DNA of 64,000 bases from Paraktedonobacter carboxidivorans (GTDB taxonomy: Bacteria > Chloroflexota > Ktedonobacteria > Ktedonobacterales > Ktedonobacteraceae): the NCBI GenBank assembly GCA_041156125.1, contig JBEVTI010000007.1:1-64000 (forward strand), given 5' to 3'. The notes below the pieces were generated by a model, which was not told the origin of the DNA, did not search any database, and was given only the letters and a program-made list of their open reading frames with translations. Shown here one piece after another: positions 1 to 9,670 of this stretch; the stretch's first letter is position 1; each line of letters starts with the position of its first letter. Both the position numbers and the translations under genes were made by a program.

Positions 1-20
1 ATCCCGCGCCTACGTGCTAG

Positions 21-1460
21 CTACATTACTACCAGTTCTTCTAACTTTTGTAGGACTTCGGCGCGCTGGCTGAGGAGAGGATCACGCAGATGGTCGGCGA
101 CAAGAATGCGTATACGGCGCTGGTGCTGCTCGTAGCGCGCGAGATCATCAGGCTGCAAGCCGGTGGCTTCGATCCAATGAACCAGTGCTTCCATGCCAAC
201 TGGTGGGTGCTCAAAGGTGACCCAGACATCCATCTCCCATTTTTCTGGCCGGGGAATATCCAGCAAGACCTCATAATCAGCGATCTCGCGGCCCAAAATG
301 CCAGCCAATTCGCTGGCCAGCGCTATCTCAATCTGTCGCCGCCGCCGCGCATCCCAGAATAGCGCGTCCAGGCGATTATACAGCCGTCCCGCCAGGCGAC
401 TGATCTCCAGCAGATCTTTATAGGGTCTGCGCAAACGCAGCCCCTCTGTAAGCGCGCGCGTGGCAGTCGGCATCTCAGCGCTACCCAGCAGGGTCAATAG
501 CGAGGCATCGTCCAATCCCATCAGCCGCTCAACATTCAACGCGTCCGCTACCAGAGCCTCGTGAACTGCGCGCAAGAGCATCATTTGATGCGCGCGACAG
601 GTATGATGCCAGTAGATGTTGTCGAACATCTCCTGGCGAGCGTGGAGCAAGGAATGCAGTGGGCTGATCCCTTTGTGCGTCACTACAATGCGCCGCTGCC
701 CATTGACGGGATGAACCCTTAGAGACGCCTGAAGGCGTGACATATCGACTCCGCCATAGGGTACATTGCAGGCGCGTGCGTCACGCGGCAGATAATCTAG
801 CTTATCGACATCCAACGCCCCGCTCAGCAAGCTACTCAACAACTCATCGTCGGGATGCAGGGCCCGGTTTTTAGGTGGATCGATCAGGTCGGCCACGCGC
901 TCCGGCACGAGCTGGTAATCGCGTTCCAGGATCGTCGCGATCTCGCTCTTCTCAATGATCGTACGCCCGACTTTCTCATGAAGAATAATCGGCGCGCCCA
1001 GCTCTTCAATCGTGTGCGAAAATGGATAATGGCCGATGTCATGCAAGAGCGTGGCCACCAGAAGCGCGCGCATGCTCTCAGGGGAAACTCCATCCAGTCC
1101 ACCATTGCTGCCGCGCTGCAAAAGTGCCCGTAGCGCACGCATCATCAGATAATACACTCCCAGGCTATGCTCATAGCGCGTATGCGTGGCTCCTGGCCAG
1201 ACCCGATAGACAAAGCCAAGCTGTTTAACCTGCTGCAAACGCAAAAAAGGAGCGCTACCTATCACCTTGAGTTCACGCGGTCCCAGCGGGATAAGATCGT
1301 AGAGGCTATCGCGCACCGTGCTGGCTGGTTGTTCGTCAGGCAACAACGGCAGGCCAGCCTCATCGCGCCACTGACGCCAGTTCTCCGCTGGAGGTCGCTG
1401 TATATACCCATCATGCGCCCGTTTGCGCTCCCCACTCGTCTTTTTCTCTCGTGTACTCAT
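21..1460 (-). CDS. HD-domain phosphohydrolase (dNTPase-like)
   Basis: The protein is about 479 residues and belongs to the HD superfamily of metal-dependent phosphohydrolases related to dGTPase/SAMHD1-like enzymes. The HD signature is visible: a histidine in TRYEHSLGV near residue 98, HDIGHYPFSH near 140, and a later aspartate in ALDVDKLDYLPRDA. The family hydrolyses nucleotides (often dNTPs) or other phosphoesters; the substrate here cannot be told. I place the start at 1460 (MSTREKK) because AGGATT lies just before that ATG. The upstream in-frame extension to 1541 has no good ribosome site. It is divergent from the HAD hydrolase gene at 2034. Confidence 0.85.
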   Translation of the reverse strand: MSTREKKTSGERKRAHDGYIQRPPAENWRQWRDEAGLPLLPDEQPASTVRDSLYDLIPLGPRELKVIGSAPFLRLQQVKQLGFVYRVWPGATHTRYEHSLGVYYLMMRALRALLQRGSNGGLDGVSPESMRALLVATLLHDIGHYPFSHTIEELGAPIILHEKVGRTIIEKSEIATILERDYQLVPERVADLIDPPKNRALHPDDELLSSLLSGALDVDKLDYLPRDARACNVPYGGVDMSRLQASLRVHPVNGQRRIVVTHKGISPLHSLLHARQEMFDNIYWHHTCRAHQMMLLRAVHEALVADALNVERLMGLDDASLLTLLGSAEMPTATRALTEGLRLRRPYKDLLEISRLAGRLYNRLDALFWDARRRRQIEIALASELAGILGREIADYEVLLDIPRPEKWEMDVWVTFEHPPVGMEALVHWIEATGLQPDDLARYEQHQRRIRILVADHLRDPLLSQRAEVLQKLEELVVM

Positions 1461-1683
1461 AATCCTTATCGTGATCGTATCCCCAAAACGAGTTTGAAGA
1501 TATTTACACACTCCTACTTCTAGTATTGCTCTCCCACTCAAAGCTGCGTCAACGTTCTGTGAAACCGCTGGCTACCTTTGTAGGCACAGTATAGCACAAA
1601 TGCCATTCACCATCGCCTATGCTGAATACCTGCAGATAGCAAGCATTCGCTGGAGCACAGTGGCCTGTGCCTTCCCTTTTTGC

Positions 1684-1725
1684 AGAAGACAAGCAACATT
1701 GGCGCGCCGATGTTGCTTGTCTTCT
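1684..1725. repeat. 42-bp palindrome between divergent genes
   Basis: Two 21-bp arms with no loop and a single G/T mismatch, centred on GGCGCGCC. It lies between two divergently transcribed genes, so an ordinary terminator role for the flanking genes is not expected. Confidence 0.8.
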
Positions 1726-1794
1726 TTCAATATGAGTATCCCTGCTTTTTTCTAAGCAACACGAGCGCGTTGTACTCTCCATCCCTTGTGTTTT

Positions 1795-1835
1795 GCAGAG
1801 TTTTGGCGGGCGTTGCGCGCCCGCCAAAACTCTGC
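1795..1835. repeat. GC-rich hairpin repeat, copy 1
   Basis: Arms of 18 bp (GCAGAGTTTTGGCGGGCG and its complement) around a 5-nt loop. The same arms recur at 3005-3045. It is followed by a small CTTTTGCAAAAG hairpin. This is a dispersed repeat and not a gene-specific terminator, because here it sits upstream of the HAD gene at 2034. Confidence 0.85.
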
Positions 1836-2033
1836 TTTTGCAAAAGCAGGAATCACTCATTTAAGAATTTTCTCTGGGGTGTGGCATATAGTATACTATG
1901 TTATCCCGGCAATTAAGCCTGTGGGTAGCGAGATAACATCTGGCATCATTCTGGCCTCTACGCGCAAGACTTTATGAGAAACAAACACCACCTTGCACCT
2001 GGCGTGGCCTTAAAACTCCATAAGAGAGGCACC

Positions 2034-2966
2034 ATGGAAAACGCTTCTAAGCTTATAAAGCTGATTGCAATCGATATCGATGGGACATTACTGAACCCGC
2101 AAGGCCAGATTACCTCCCGCACGCGCGCGGCCATTCGCGCGGCACAGCACGCGGGCGTGATTGTAACCCTGGCAACCGCGCGACGTTATGGCGGCGCGCA
2201 GGCAGTCGCGGAGGCACTGGGTCTCGAACTTCCCCTGATCGTATACGATGGGACGCTGATTGTCAGCCACCCCTCGCGCGCCATTCTCGCCAGTCAGACG
2301 CTGGAGCCTGAGATTGCCCGCCAGGCCTGCGAAATCTTCCAACAATACGCTATCCAGCCAGTTACCCATCCCTGTGAAAGTGAACTTTGCATCGCAGAAG
2401 AGGTCTGGACCGGGCCGGCTGAATTCGACAATCCCGGTCTGCAGCTCTATCTAACTGCGGCTGGTGAGCGCGTGAAGCGCATGCCCTATACAGCCATCCA
2501 CGCCAGGACGACGCGGGTGCTACGCGTCGTAGCCTTCGCGGAAAGGGAGATGCTGGAGCGCGCTCTGCCTGAAATCGCCAACCTGGGCTGTAGCTGGAAT
2601 TTCGCGCCCCGTGGCAGCTATGGCAGTGCCGAACTTGCCGTGCTGCCGGCTGGCTGCTCAAAGGCCAGCGGGGTCGCGACCCTCGCCGCTCGCTACGAGA
2701 TCGCGCTGGCGGAAGTCATGGCGCTGGGAGATAATTATAACGATCTGGAGATGCTGCGCATAGTTGGCCTGGGTGTGGCCATGGGACAGGCACCAGAGCA
2801 GGTGAAGGCCGTGGCACAAGCTGTAACCGCGACTAACAAGGCAGACGGAGTCGCTCTGGCCATCGAGCGCTATGTGCTCGCGACCCAGCCCCAGGAGGCA
2901 CTGATCCCAAGCGGCGAGCCGCTTGCAGAAGCTGCCCTGCTAAGGTCGTTTAATATTCTTCCTTGA
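2034..2966 (+). CDS. HAD-superfamily (Cof-type) phosphatase
   Basis: About 310 residues. The N-terminus has the HAD motif I nucleophile segment AIDIDGTLL (Asp14, Asp16). Motif III/IV is in GDNYNDLEML in the C-terminal third, with the large C2 cap between, as in the Cof/YidA class that dephosphorylates sugar phosphates and small metabolites. The start at 2034 (MENASK) is preferred over an upstream in-frame ATG at 1974 because AAGAGAGG precedes it. It converges on the phosphatase gene ending at 3095, with a hairpin between them. The substrate is not predictable from sequence. Confidence 0.88.
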   Translation: MENASKLIKLIAIDIDGTLLNPQGQITSRTRAAIRAAQHAGVIVTLATARRYGGAQAVAEALGLELPLIVYDGTLIVSHPSRAILASQTLEPEIARQACEIFQQYAIQPVTHPCESELCIAEEVWTGPAEFDNPGLQLYLTAAGERVKRMPYTAIHARTTRVLRVVAFAEREMLERALPEIANLGCSWNFAPRGSYGSAELAVLPAGCSKASGVATLAARYEIALAEVMALGDNYNDLEMLRIVGLGVAMGQAPEQVKAVAQAVTATNKADGVALAIERYVLATQPQEALIPSGEPLAEAALLRSFNILP

Positions 2967-3004
2967 GCCATTTAGCGCGCAGCACGAACGCGTGTGCTCC
3001 CTTT

Positions 3005-3045
3005 GCAGAGTTTTGGCGGGCGCTGTGCGCCCGCCAAAACTCTGC
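3005..3045. terminator. Bidirectional hairpin, copy 2 of the GC-rich repeat
   Basis: 18-bp arms identical to the repeat at 1795-1835, with a different 5-nt loop, followed by TTTTC. It lies between the convergent HAD and dual-specificity phosphatase genes, so it can serve as a terminator for both. The flank before it (AGCACGAACGCG) also resembles the flank of copy 1. Confidence 0.75.
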
Positions 3046-3094
3046 TTTTCTCCAGGGTGGAGAAACAAAAGTTGGGATCATGATTAGCTGAGAA

Positions 3095-3778
3095 TTAGAG
3101 TCCAGGCGCGGGGGTAGCCTGTTCCTGGCGCGCGGACTCGAATTCGCGCAGGCGCTGAATCTGGCGATGATTAGGTGCTGCCTGCCAGCGTTTCTGCTGC
3201 ACCAGTCGCAAAGCTTCGTGCGCGCTCAGTCCACTGTAGACGAGCACGGAACAGGTCAATAAAACGCTGCGCCCTACGCCATGTTCGCAATGGATCAACA
3301 CGCGCCCGCCCTGCTGCATATGCTCAGCAGCCCAGCGCGCGCCCTCCAGCAGTTGATCCACAGTCAAAGGGTACGTATCTTTAGCCGGCAGATACAGGAG
3401 TTGGATATGCTCTCTGGTCATGGCCGCGACATCGTCGCAATGTTCCGAGCGCGTATCGATGACATGGGTAATGCCCACGCGTGCCAGAGCAGGAATATCG
3501 TCTGGATGAACGCGTCCGCCGACAGCCAGCTGGTCAGTCACCCAGTCAAGGTTTAACTGGTCTGGCAGGGGTATGTGTAGCTTATGCGCCAGGCGCTCCG
3601 CCTTCGATTCCTCCGGGAAGAGCCGGACCGCGATCCGCGTCCAGCGTCGATAGAGCAGGCGCGCAATGCCGGTAAAGAACCAGCGCGAACCTGAAAAGCG
3701 CACCTCCTGGCGTCGCGCCTCCACTGCCAGAGCGGGAGTTTCCGGCGGGGGCGGAGAGATATTTGCTTCAAGTGACAT
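3095..3778 (-). CDS. Dual-specificity protein phosphatase family protein
   Basis: 227 residues. The cysteine phosphatase loop HCEHGVGRS (Cys164 to Arg170, the CX5R signature) is intact, and an aspartate near residue 134 (PAKDTYP) could be the general acid. The first 60 residues form a basic, partly hydrophobic extension, so membrane association is possible. The fold resembles PTPMT1/DSP-like enzymes that act on phosphoproteins or phospholipid phosphates; the substrate is unknown. It lies 17 nt downstream of the DUF1385 gene on the same strand, which suggests cotranscription. Confidence 0.88.
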   Translation of the reverse strand: MSLEANISPPPPETPALAVEARRQEVRFSGSRWFFTGIARLLYRRWTRIAVRLFPEESKAERLAHKLHIPLPDQLNLDWVTDQLAVGGRVHPDDIPALARVGITHVIDTRSEHCDDVAAMTREHIQLLYLPAKDTYPLTVDQLLEGARWAAEHMQQGGRVLIHCEHGVGRSVLLTCSVLVYSGLSAHEALRLVQQKRWQAAPNHRQIQRLREFESARQEQATPAPGL

Positions 3779-3795
3779 ACCAGAATAACCCTTCT

Positions 3796-4812
3796 TTATT
3801 TCGCCACCACGAGCGGTGGCAGAGGCTCCGCAACACTTTCAAAAGCTACCCCTTCTACCCTGTCACGCTGGACCACGCGCTGTAAAGCGGTAATGGCACA
3901 CTCAATCATGCTATCATCCGGCTCACGCGTGGTCAACCCCTGCAATGCCAGGCCCGGCGCAAGTAGCCAGCGCACCACGCGAAAACGATAATTGGCCGCT
4001 CCCAGGCGCATCAGTTCATAGGCAATACCCGCGACCACTGGCACCAGCACGATGCGCGAGAGAATCTTCAACGGCAAGGCTGGTGAGCCAACTAGCGCGA
4101 AGACAAAAATAGAGACGACCATTACCAGGAGCAGAAAGCCTGTACCACAGCGCGTATGAACGCGCGACGCCTGGCGCACATGCTCCACATCAACTGGATT
4201 GCCGCTCTCCATGGCGTTAATAGCCTTGTGCTCAGCGCCGTGGTAGCCGAAGACGCGCTGGATATCGGGTATACGCCCGATCAAATAGAGGTACCCGACC
4301 AGAAGCGCCAGGCGAATCAGTCCTTCGACCAGGATATTGAGCCAGCCAGTGCCGATTTGATTATGCAGCAGATTGCTCAAAAAGACCGGGCCGACGAAAA
4401 AGACACCCACAGCGAAGAGCAGAGAGAGCAGCATAGTCAGGATCAAGATCGGTCCCCCTAGCACGGGCGGCTTTTCCGCCTCCGCTGGCTCGCTTCCGCC
4501 TGGCAGTTGCTGGGGGGACGAGTTGGGTGCCTCAACCTCGCGCGCTGCTTTTGTCAGTTCCAGCGCTCCCGTTGCCACATTGGCTGAGAGCGTCATCAGG
4601 CGCGTACCCAGCACCAGCATCTCCCAGAGCAACAACATCCCACGTAAGAAAGGCAGGCGAAAAAGGGGATTCTGATAGAGACGAGGACTCAATGCCTCTT
4701 CGTAGATGGAAATATCTCCACCAGGCGCACGAATTGCCACAGCGGCAGATTGTTTTCCCCGCATCATTACCCCTTCCATCATCGCCTGTCCACCGTAATA
4801 AAATTTCGCCAT
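3796..4812 (-). CDS. DUF1385 (YqhQ-type) membrane protein
   Basis: 338 residues. The family hallmark YYGGQAMMEGVMMRG is at residues 5-19. Several membrane segments follow: one near residues 122-145, a pair near 160-185 and another pair near 230-270. A conserved HGAEHKAINAMESG segment lies near residue 190 and a RCGTGF motif near 223. DUF1385 proteins are widespread in Firmicutes and Chloroflexota, often near rpmE and prfA. A metal-dependent enzymatic role has been suggested for the family, but I know of no established function. It is probably cotranscribed with the downstream phosphatase and perhaps the upstream glycosyltransferase. Confidence 0.9.
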   Translation of the reverse strand: MAKFYYGGQAMMEGVMMRGKQSAAVAIRAPGGDISIYEEALSPRLYQNPLFRLPFLRGMLLLWEMLVLGTRLMTLSANVATGALELTKAAREVEAPNSSPQQLPGGSEPAEAEKPPVLGGPILILTMLLSLLFAVGVFFVGPVFLSNLLHNQIGTGWLNILVEGLIRLALLVGYLYLIGRIPDIQRVFGYHGAEHKAINAMESGNPVDVEHVRQASRVHTRCGTGFLLLVMVVSIFVFALVGSPALPLKILSRIVLVPVVAGIAYELMRLGAANYRFRVVRWLLAPGLALQGLTTREPDDSMIECAITALQRVVQRDRVEGVAFESVAEPLPPLVVAK

Positions 4813-4850
4813 AAGTCCTGCCTTTTTTCTTTTTTTAAGCTCGCGAATGC

Positions 4851-6332
4851 CTATTTCTCATTCCGTACACGCGAACGTCCGATCAAGTGTGGTAAACGCC
4901 TGGAGTTCGCGCGTAGATCGAGCGGTCCGGTCAGGCGCGTGGTTGGGCGGCGCAAAATGCCCAGGCGCATGATGTTGCCACGCAAACGGCGCGACGAGAC
5001 AGCAGCTACACGCAAGGGGAATTTGTAACCCCTTGTTCGTAAGATCGCTGGTCGCTGCCGATGCCTCCTCACGCGAACCGTAACAAGCGGAGCAGAGCGT
5101 TGCCAGATGCTTACTTCACCTGGCGCGGGCAGATAGCTCAGGATATGCTCGACAATCTCGAAGGAGGCGCGCGGACGGCTGAGACGATGGGCGTTTTCCA
5201 GTTGCTTCTGGAGCACCGAGGAGCCAGGTTTGATCAGCCGACGCAGCGCGTCTACCACCTCGACAGGCGTCCGAGCAAGTACACCAGCTCCGTTCTCCGT
5301 CACATAGGTGACATTGCCCTCTTCCTGACCTGGCACGAAGCCGCTGAGAATGATTGGCAGGTTACAGGCCAGCGCTTCACAAATCGAACCCGGACCAGCC
5401 TTGGTAACAATAATATCCGCGGCATGCATCATTTCAGGCATATTATGCACAAAGCCGTAGATCTTCGCAGGCACTTTGAGATCAGCTCGCAGACGCTGCA
5501 AATGGACAAATAGACGCTTGTTGCGCCCGGTGATAACGAGCAACTGCACAGGCAGACGCGCCTGCGAAATAGCCTGCACTGCCGAGCGCAGCCCTCCGGC
5601 TCCATCACCCCCACCAACCAGCAGGATCGTGGGCAACTGGCGATCCAGACCCAGCTTGCGCCGTAGATCATCCTGGCTCGGCAACGGCAAAGTAAATTTA
5701 GGATCAATGGGCATGCCCAGCACATGAATCTTTGCCGCGTCCAGTCCGCGCCTGATATACAAACGGCGCGCCTGCTCGGTCGGCACAATATATCCATCAG
5801 CACCAGGCGCGTACCAGGCGTGATGAACGCTGATCAGGTCAGTGACCACTGTTAAAAAAGGGATCTGCAAGCCGAGCTCCGCCAATGCCTCAATCGTCAC
5901 ATGGTTGAGCATAGGATGGATCGAAACAATCACATCAGGCTGCACTTTGGTAATCAAGCGCAAGAGACCCTTACGCACCATCGGACTGGCGACATTCTTG
6001 ACTGCCGCCACAGATTGCGCGCGATCGGTCATATGAAAAAAACGCCCATACAAGCTGGGGTTATAACGAATGGTGGGTCCGTAAAGCTTGACTGCCTCAC
6101 GCAACGGAAAACGCCCACACTCCTCAAAGACATCCACGATCTCGATACGATAGGTTGGCGGCTCAGACGCTCTCTGCGCATCTGCACCGTTCTGCTCCCC
6201 CTCCAACCACTTGCTCTGCTGTTCTTCTACCATAATATTGATCGCGTTACGTAGAGCATTCGCGGCACTCCTATGGCCCGCTCCTGTGTCGGCGATCAAA
6301 AATAGTATCGTCCTTTGAGATCCTTTCAACAA
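4851..6332 (-). CDS. MGDG-synthase-like glycosyltransferase (GT28)
   Basis: About 493 residues. The N-terminal half matches the monogalactosyldiacylglycerol synthase N-domain (DTGAGHRSAA, then SIHPMLNH and VVTDLISVHHAWY). The C-terminal half has the GT-B sugar-nucleotide site, with GGGDGAGGL and TKAGPGSICEAL. Such enzymes transfer a hexose from a UDP-sugar to diacylglycerol at the cytoplasmic face of the membrane. An arginine-rich tail (residues about 420-493) may bind the membrane. The ATG at 6365 lacks a ribosome site. AAAGGTGGTGAC immediately precedes TTG codons at 6332/6329, so I prefer a TTG start. Confidence 0.85.
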   Translation of the reverse strand: MLKGSQRTILFLIADTGAGHRSAANALRNAINIMVEEQQSKWLEGEQNGADAQRASEPPTYRIEIVDVFEECGRFPLREAVKLYGPTIRYNPSLYGRFFHMTDRAQSVAAVKNVASPMVRKGLLRLITKVQPDVIVSIHPMLNHVTIEALAELGLQIPFLTVVTDLISVHHAWYAPGADGYIVPTEQARRLYIRRGLDAAKIHVLGMPIDPKFTLPLPSQDDLRRKLGLDRQLPTILLVGGGDGAGGLRSAVQAISQARLPVQLLVITGRNKRLFVHLQRLRADLKVPAKIYGFVHNMPEMMHAADIIVTKAGPGSICEALACNLPIILSGFVPGQEEGNVTYVTENGAGVLARTPVEVVDALRRLIKPGSSVLQKQLENAHRLSRPRASFEIVEHILSYLPAPGEVSIWQRSAPLVTVRVRRHRQRPAILRTRGYKFPLRVAAVSSRRLRGNIMRLGILRRPTTRLTGPLDLRANSRRLPHLIGRSRVRNEK

Positions 6333-6446
6333 GTCACCACCTTTGCGGCATAATGACCCTGGCATACAGGCTCAAGAAAAATGCGCCGTTTCCTTCTCGT
6401 TTAATCCCCTACGGGAAGCGTTTTTACCAGGCCTGAACATAGAAAC

Positions 6447-6484
6447 AGGGATAAAGGAGCCTGACAGGTACATCCTTTATCCCT
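6447..6484 (-). terminator. Hairpin downstream of rpmE
   Basis: 12-bp perfect arms (AGGGATAAAGGA and its complement) with a 14-nt loop in the gap between the rpmE stop and the start of the glycosyltransferase. It is probably the end of the rpmE transcript. Confidence 0.6.
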
Positions 6485-6504
6485 ATTGATCTCTCAAGCA
6501 AAAC

Positions 6505-6711
6505 CTATTCTTCCGACAGATTAAAGCGCTTGCGGAAGCGCTCCACGCGACCGGCTGAGTCGAGAATACGCTGCTGGCCGGTAAAGAATGGATGGCACTT
6601 TGAGCACACATCTATCTTCAAAACGGGTTTCACACTCAACGTCTGAAAGCTGTTCCCACAGGCACAACTGACGGTAGCCTCTACATAATTAGGATGAATA
6701 CCTTTTTTCAT
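6505..6711 (-). CDS. rpmE: 50S ribosomal protein L31 (bL31)
   Basis: 68 residues, the usual length for the zinc-binding C+ form. The N-terminus MKKGIHPNY is typical. Four cysteines (CACG near 16-18 and CSKC near 37-40) would hold Zn. The protein sits at the subunit interface of the ribosome. It stands alone with its own downstream hairpin. The neighbouring leftward genes (glycosyltransferase, DUF1385) are common rpmE neighbours. Confidence 0.97.
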   Translation of the reverse strand: MKKGIHPNYVEATVSCACGNSFQTLSVKPVLKIDVCSKCHPFFTGQQRILDSAGRVERFRKRFNLSEE

Positions 6712-7172
6712 CTCTGTCTACTACGGCGCTTAGATCCCCTGCGTTCCATGGCAGAAGAAACGCCGTCTCCTTTCCTGACCCCTGCTGGGGAGATTGGCAT
6801 TAGCCAACCTGATAATTTGTTTGTTCTTTTTTCACCCGCTGCTGACCGCCGGTCTGTTTACACCTGGACGAACTCTCAAGGGTGTGACATGATTGTACAT
6901 GGATGATCCCACTACGTCAAGTTCTATAGCTCGCGTCGATATTCTTCTCCAGGACCATTGGCTGTACACTAATGATAACGTTACGCTCGCTCTATTTCTT
7001 CCCTGATGCTAAACTCTCACACAAACTGGCCTCTTCTCCCTGCAGTTCTCCCAAAAATCCTCGCCAACTACCAGGGCGCAGCGCAGTCGCAGCCCAGTCC
7101 AGCAACTCCCCAGGCAGGGTTTACTCTCTTGCTGAGCGTGAGCAAACAAAAGAACTTTCAGACGGTTCGCCC
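6712..7172. other. Intergenic region with no recognised gene
   Basis: Frames are short and shadow-like. No RNA gene, long palindrome or conserved module was found. It should contain the rpmE promoter on the minus strand and the 3' end of the membrane protein gene at 7173. Confidence 0.5.
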
Positions 7173-8018
7173 TTAGCCGTTGGCTGCTTGCAAAGCCTCG
7201 ATCCACTCCTGCGCGCTTCCAGTCTGCATCCAGTTGGAACTTGTACCCAGAGCACCACGGACGGTCATTTCATAGCCTAGCATGACGATAAATTCTTTTT
7301 TATCATAGTAGAGAGCAAATGTTTCACATAACAGTTGACCTACCTGAAAGGGCTCACGCTCACGCACCCAGGCCAGCTTGCGTATGGGTGCGGCAATGAA
7401 AACCTGCCTCTTGCCGCGATTCTCCGCGCAGAGCAGTTCATTCTCAAAGACATACAGACGACCACGCGCGACGGTCTCTTTTTTCGAGTTGAGCAATGTG
7501 GCGAAAGTAAACAGTTGCGGCTGGCGCACCTCAACGTGCTCGGCCAGGGTGTGCTGGACCTCCGCGCGCTGCTCCGGCAGCAGACCCTCCATGTGCAAAC
7601 GCAGATAGCGATCCCTGGCTACCAGATGACCATAACCCTCTTTACCCTTACTACGCCTCAGATACTCCTCACCCTCGTCTATGGCGTAGAGCGCCTCGGA
7701 CCAGTCCATGCGCTGCTCGTCTTCACCAGGAAAATGCACGCGCACACCCTCTTCGTCCAGCCAGCAGCCACTCCGGCTGTAACCGTAGAAGAAGAGCAAC
7801 AGCGGTAACAACACAACCAGGCTCAGCACGCCCAACAAGAAGGCGAGACCCACAACACAGCCGAGACCCTGCGGCAACGCATTCGCGAAAGCCAGGACGA
7901 TAATCAGACTCGAGACAAGCAGCACAATGGCTGCTGGAATAGCAACTTTACGCATGCGCCGCGTGTCTCTCAGAAAGGCATAGCGCTTTGCGCTGACATT
8001 TTTTGTTTCTACAATCAT
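7173..8018 (-). CDS. Uncharacterised membrane-anchored protein
   Basis: 281 residues. Two closely spaced membrane segments lie near residues 27-47 and 55-80 (the second very leucine/valine-rich), followed by a roughly 200-residue soluble part with several tryptophans and no enzyme motif that I recognise. The layout (N-terminal hairpin anchor plus a small cytoplasmic PH-like or beta-rich domain) recalls bacterial PH-domain/YcxB-like proteins, but that is a guess from shape only. It is monocistronic and divergent from purB. Confidence 0.7.
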   Translation of the reverse strand: MIVETKNVSAKRYAFLRDTRRMRKVAIPAAIVLLVSSLIIVLAFANALPQGLGCVVGLAFLLGVLSLVVLLPLLLFFYGYSRSGCWLDEEGVRVHFPGEDEQRMDWSEALYAIDEGEEYLRRSKGKEGYGHLVARDRYLRLHMEGLLPEQRAEVQHTLAEHVEVRQPQLFTFATLLNSKKETVARGRLYVFENELLCAENRGKRQVFIAAPIRKLAWVREREPFQVGQLLCETFALYYDKKEFIVMLGYEMTVRGALGTSSNWMQTGSAQEWIEALQAANG

Positions 8019-8255
8019 AGATGTCCTCTTGAGAACTGACCACGATGGGGGCTCATAGCCTGCCGCCGTTACGCGGTCTGGGCAGGAGACCAGTTCTCTG
8101 ACCTGGCTCTACAGGCCAGCAGTTCTTGCGCCTGCCGCTCCGCTTACGCAAAGAGGAGAGGCGCGCTTTTCGCTGATTGAATATGATACACTTAGCAAGG
8201 AAATTTTTCCGTCCGACGAAGTTTAACATACCTTAGGAATTATCTGAAGAGCACT

Positions 8256-9635
8256 ATGATCGAACGTTATTCACTACCGGAGATGGCCGCTATCTGGTCA
8301 GCTACGCATAAAACTGATACCTGGCTACGGGTAGAGTTGCAGGTATGTGAGGCATGGGCATGCGAGGGCGTGATACCTCAGGCAGCAATGGAGAAGATTC
8401 GCCAGGCCAACTACAATGCCGAGCGCATGCAAGAGATTGAGCGCGAAACTCACCACGATATCATTTCATTTCTGCGCTCAATTCAGGAGCAGTTGGGGCC
8501 GGAAGGCCGCTTTATCCATCTCGGCCTGACCTCCTCGGATGTGCTGGATACTGCCCTGGCTCTGCAAATCAAGGAGGCCGGGGCATTGCTGCAGGCAAAA
8601 CTGCAGGAACTGAGCGAGGCGGTCGCGCAACAGGCACTTGAGCATAAATATACCCTGATGGCGGGACGCAGCCATGGTATCCACGCTGAGCCGATGACCT
8701 TTGGCTTAAAACTGGCGATGTGGTTGGATGAGTTGCGCCGCCAGCAGCAGCGGCTGAGCGACGCGCTGGAGCAGATCGCGGTCGGAGCGATCTCTGGCGC
8801 GGTCGGCACGCATGCTACAGTGCCTCCGCAAATTGAGGAATACGTCTGTACACAGCTCGGCCTTGGAATAGAGCCGATTTCCAACCAGGTTATCCAGCGC
8901 GACCGCCACGCGCATTTTATGACTACCCTGGCTCTGCTCGGCAGTTCGCTGGAGAAGATGGCCCAGGAGATTCGCCATTTGCAGCGTACAGAACTGAGCG
9001 AGGCCTTTGAGCCATTCGCCGCGGGCCAGCAGGGGTCGTCAGCCATGCCTCACAAACGCAACCCTGAACTCTGCGAGCGCGTCTGCGGGCTGGCTCGCAT
9101 CCTGCGCGGCTTCGCTGTAACCTCGCTGGAGAATGTAGCGCTCTGGCACGAACGCGATATCAGCCATTCCTCGACCGAGCGTATCATCTTCCCCGATAGC
9201 TGCACGCTGCTCCACTATATGCTCCACATCTTTAGCGGCGTCATCAGGGGCCTGGAGGTCCATAAAGAGCGCATGCTGGCCAATCTGAACATGACCGGTG
9301 GCCTGGTCTTCTCACAGCGCATCCTGCTGGCTCTGATCGACAAGGGCGTAGGCCGGCAAGAGGCGTATAAGATGGTGCAGCGCAACGCCAAACGTGTGTG
9401 GTCGCAGAGTGAAAGCGATCCTCCAGCGGGTCCGCAAGCTCAGGCCACGAGCCCTACTGACCAGCCAGAGAGCTCTACTGAGGACATCCGGCAGGATAGT
9501 CTGCCCTTTTTACGTGAACTTAGCAACGATGCTGAGGTCGCGCAATACCTTTCAGTAAGCGAACTCGAGACACTGACCAGTACAGATTATTATGTTAAGT
9601 ATATTGACACGGCGTTCAAGCGAGTTGGCCTCTAA
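8256..9635 (+). CDS. purB: Adenylosuccinate lyase
   Basis: 459 residues. The fumarase/aspartase superfamily signature SSAMPHKRNPELCERV lies near residues 260-275, with the upstream active-site segments HLGLTSSDVLDT (about 87) and GRSHGIHAEPMTFG (about 136). It cleaves SAICAR to AICAR and adenylosuccinate to AMP in purine synthesis. A short acidic insert (about residues 388-415, rich in Ser, Pro and Gln) interrupts the C-terminal domain and is longer than usual. The fni gene follows 35 nt later, so the two are probably cotranscribed. Confidence 0.96.
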   Translation: MIERYSLPEMAAIWSATHKTDTWLRVELQVCEAWACEGVIPQAAMEKIRQANYNAERMQEIERETHHDIISFLRSIQEQLGPEGRFIHLGLTSSDVLDTALALQIKEAGALLQAKLQELSEAVAQQALEHKYTLMAGRSHGIHAEPMTFGLKLAMWLDELRRQQQRLSDALEQIAVGAISGAVGTHATVPPQIEEYVCTQLGLGIEPISNQVIQRDRHAHFMTTLALLGSSLEKMAQEIRHLQRTELSEAFEPFAAGQQGSSAMPHKRNPELCERVCGLARILRGFAVTSLENVALWHERDISHSSTERIIFPDSCTLLHYMLHIFSGVIRGLEVHKERMLANLNMTGGLVFSQRILLALIDKGVGRQEAYKMVQRNAKRVWSQSESDPPAGPQAQATSPTDQPESSTEDIRQDSLPFLRELSNDAEVAQYLSVSELETLTSTDYYVKYIDTAFKRVGL

Positions 9636-9670
9636 AGGGTTGACCGCTAGTTGAAAGGATGCGCTCCCAC

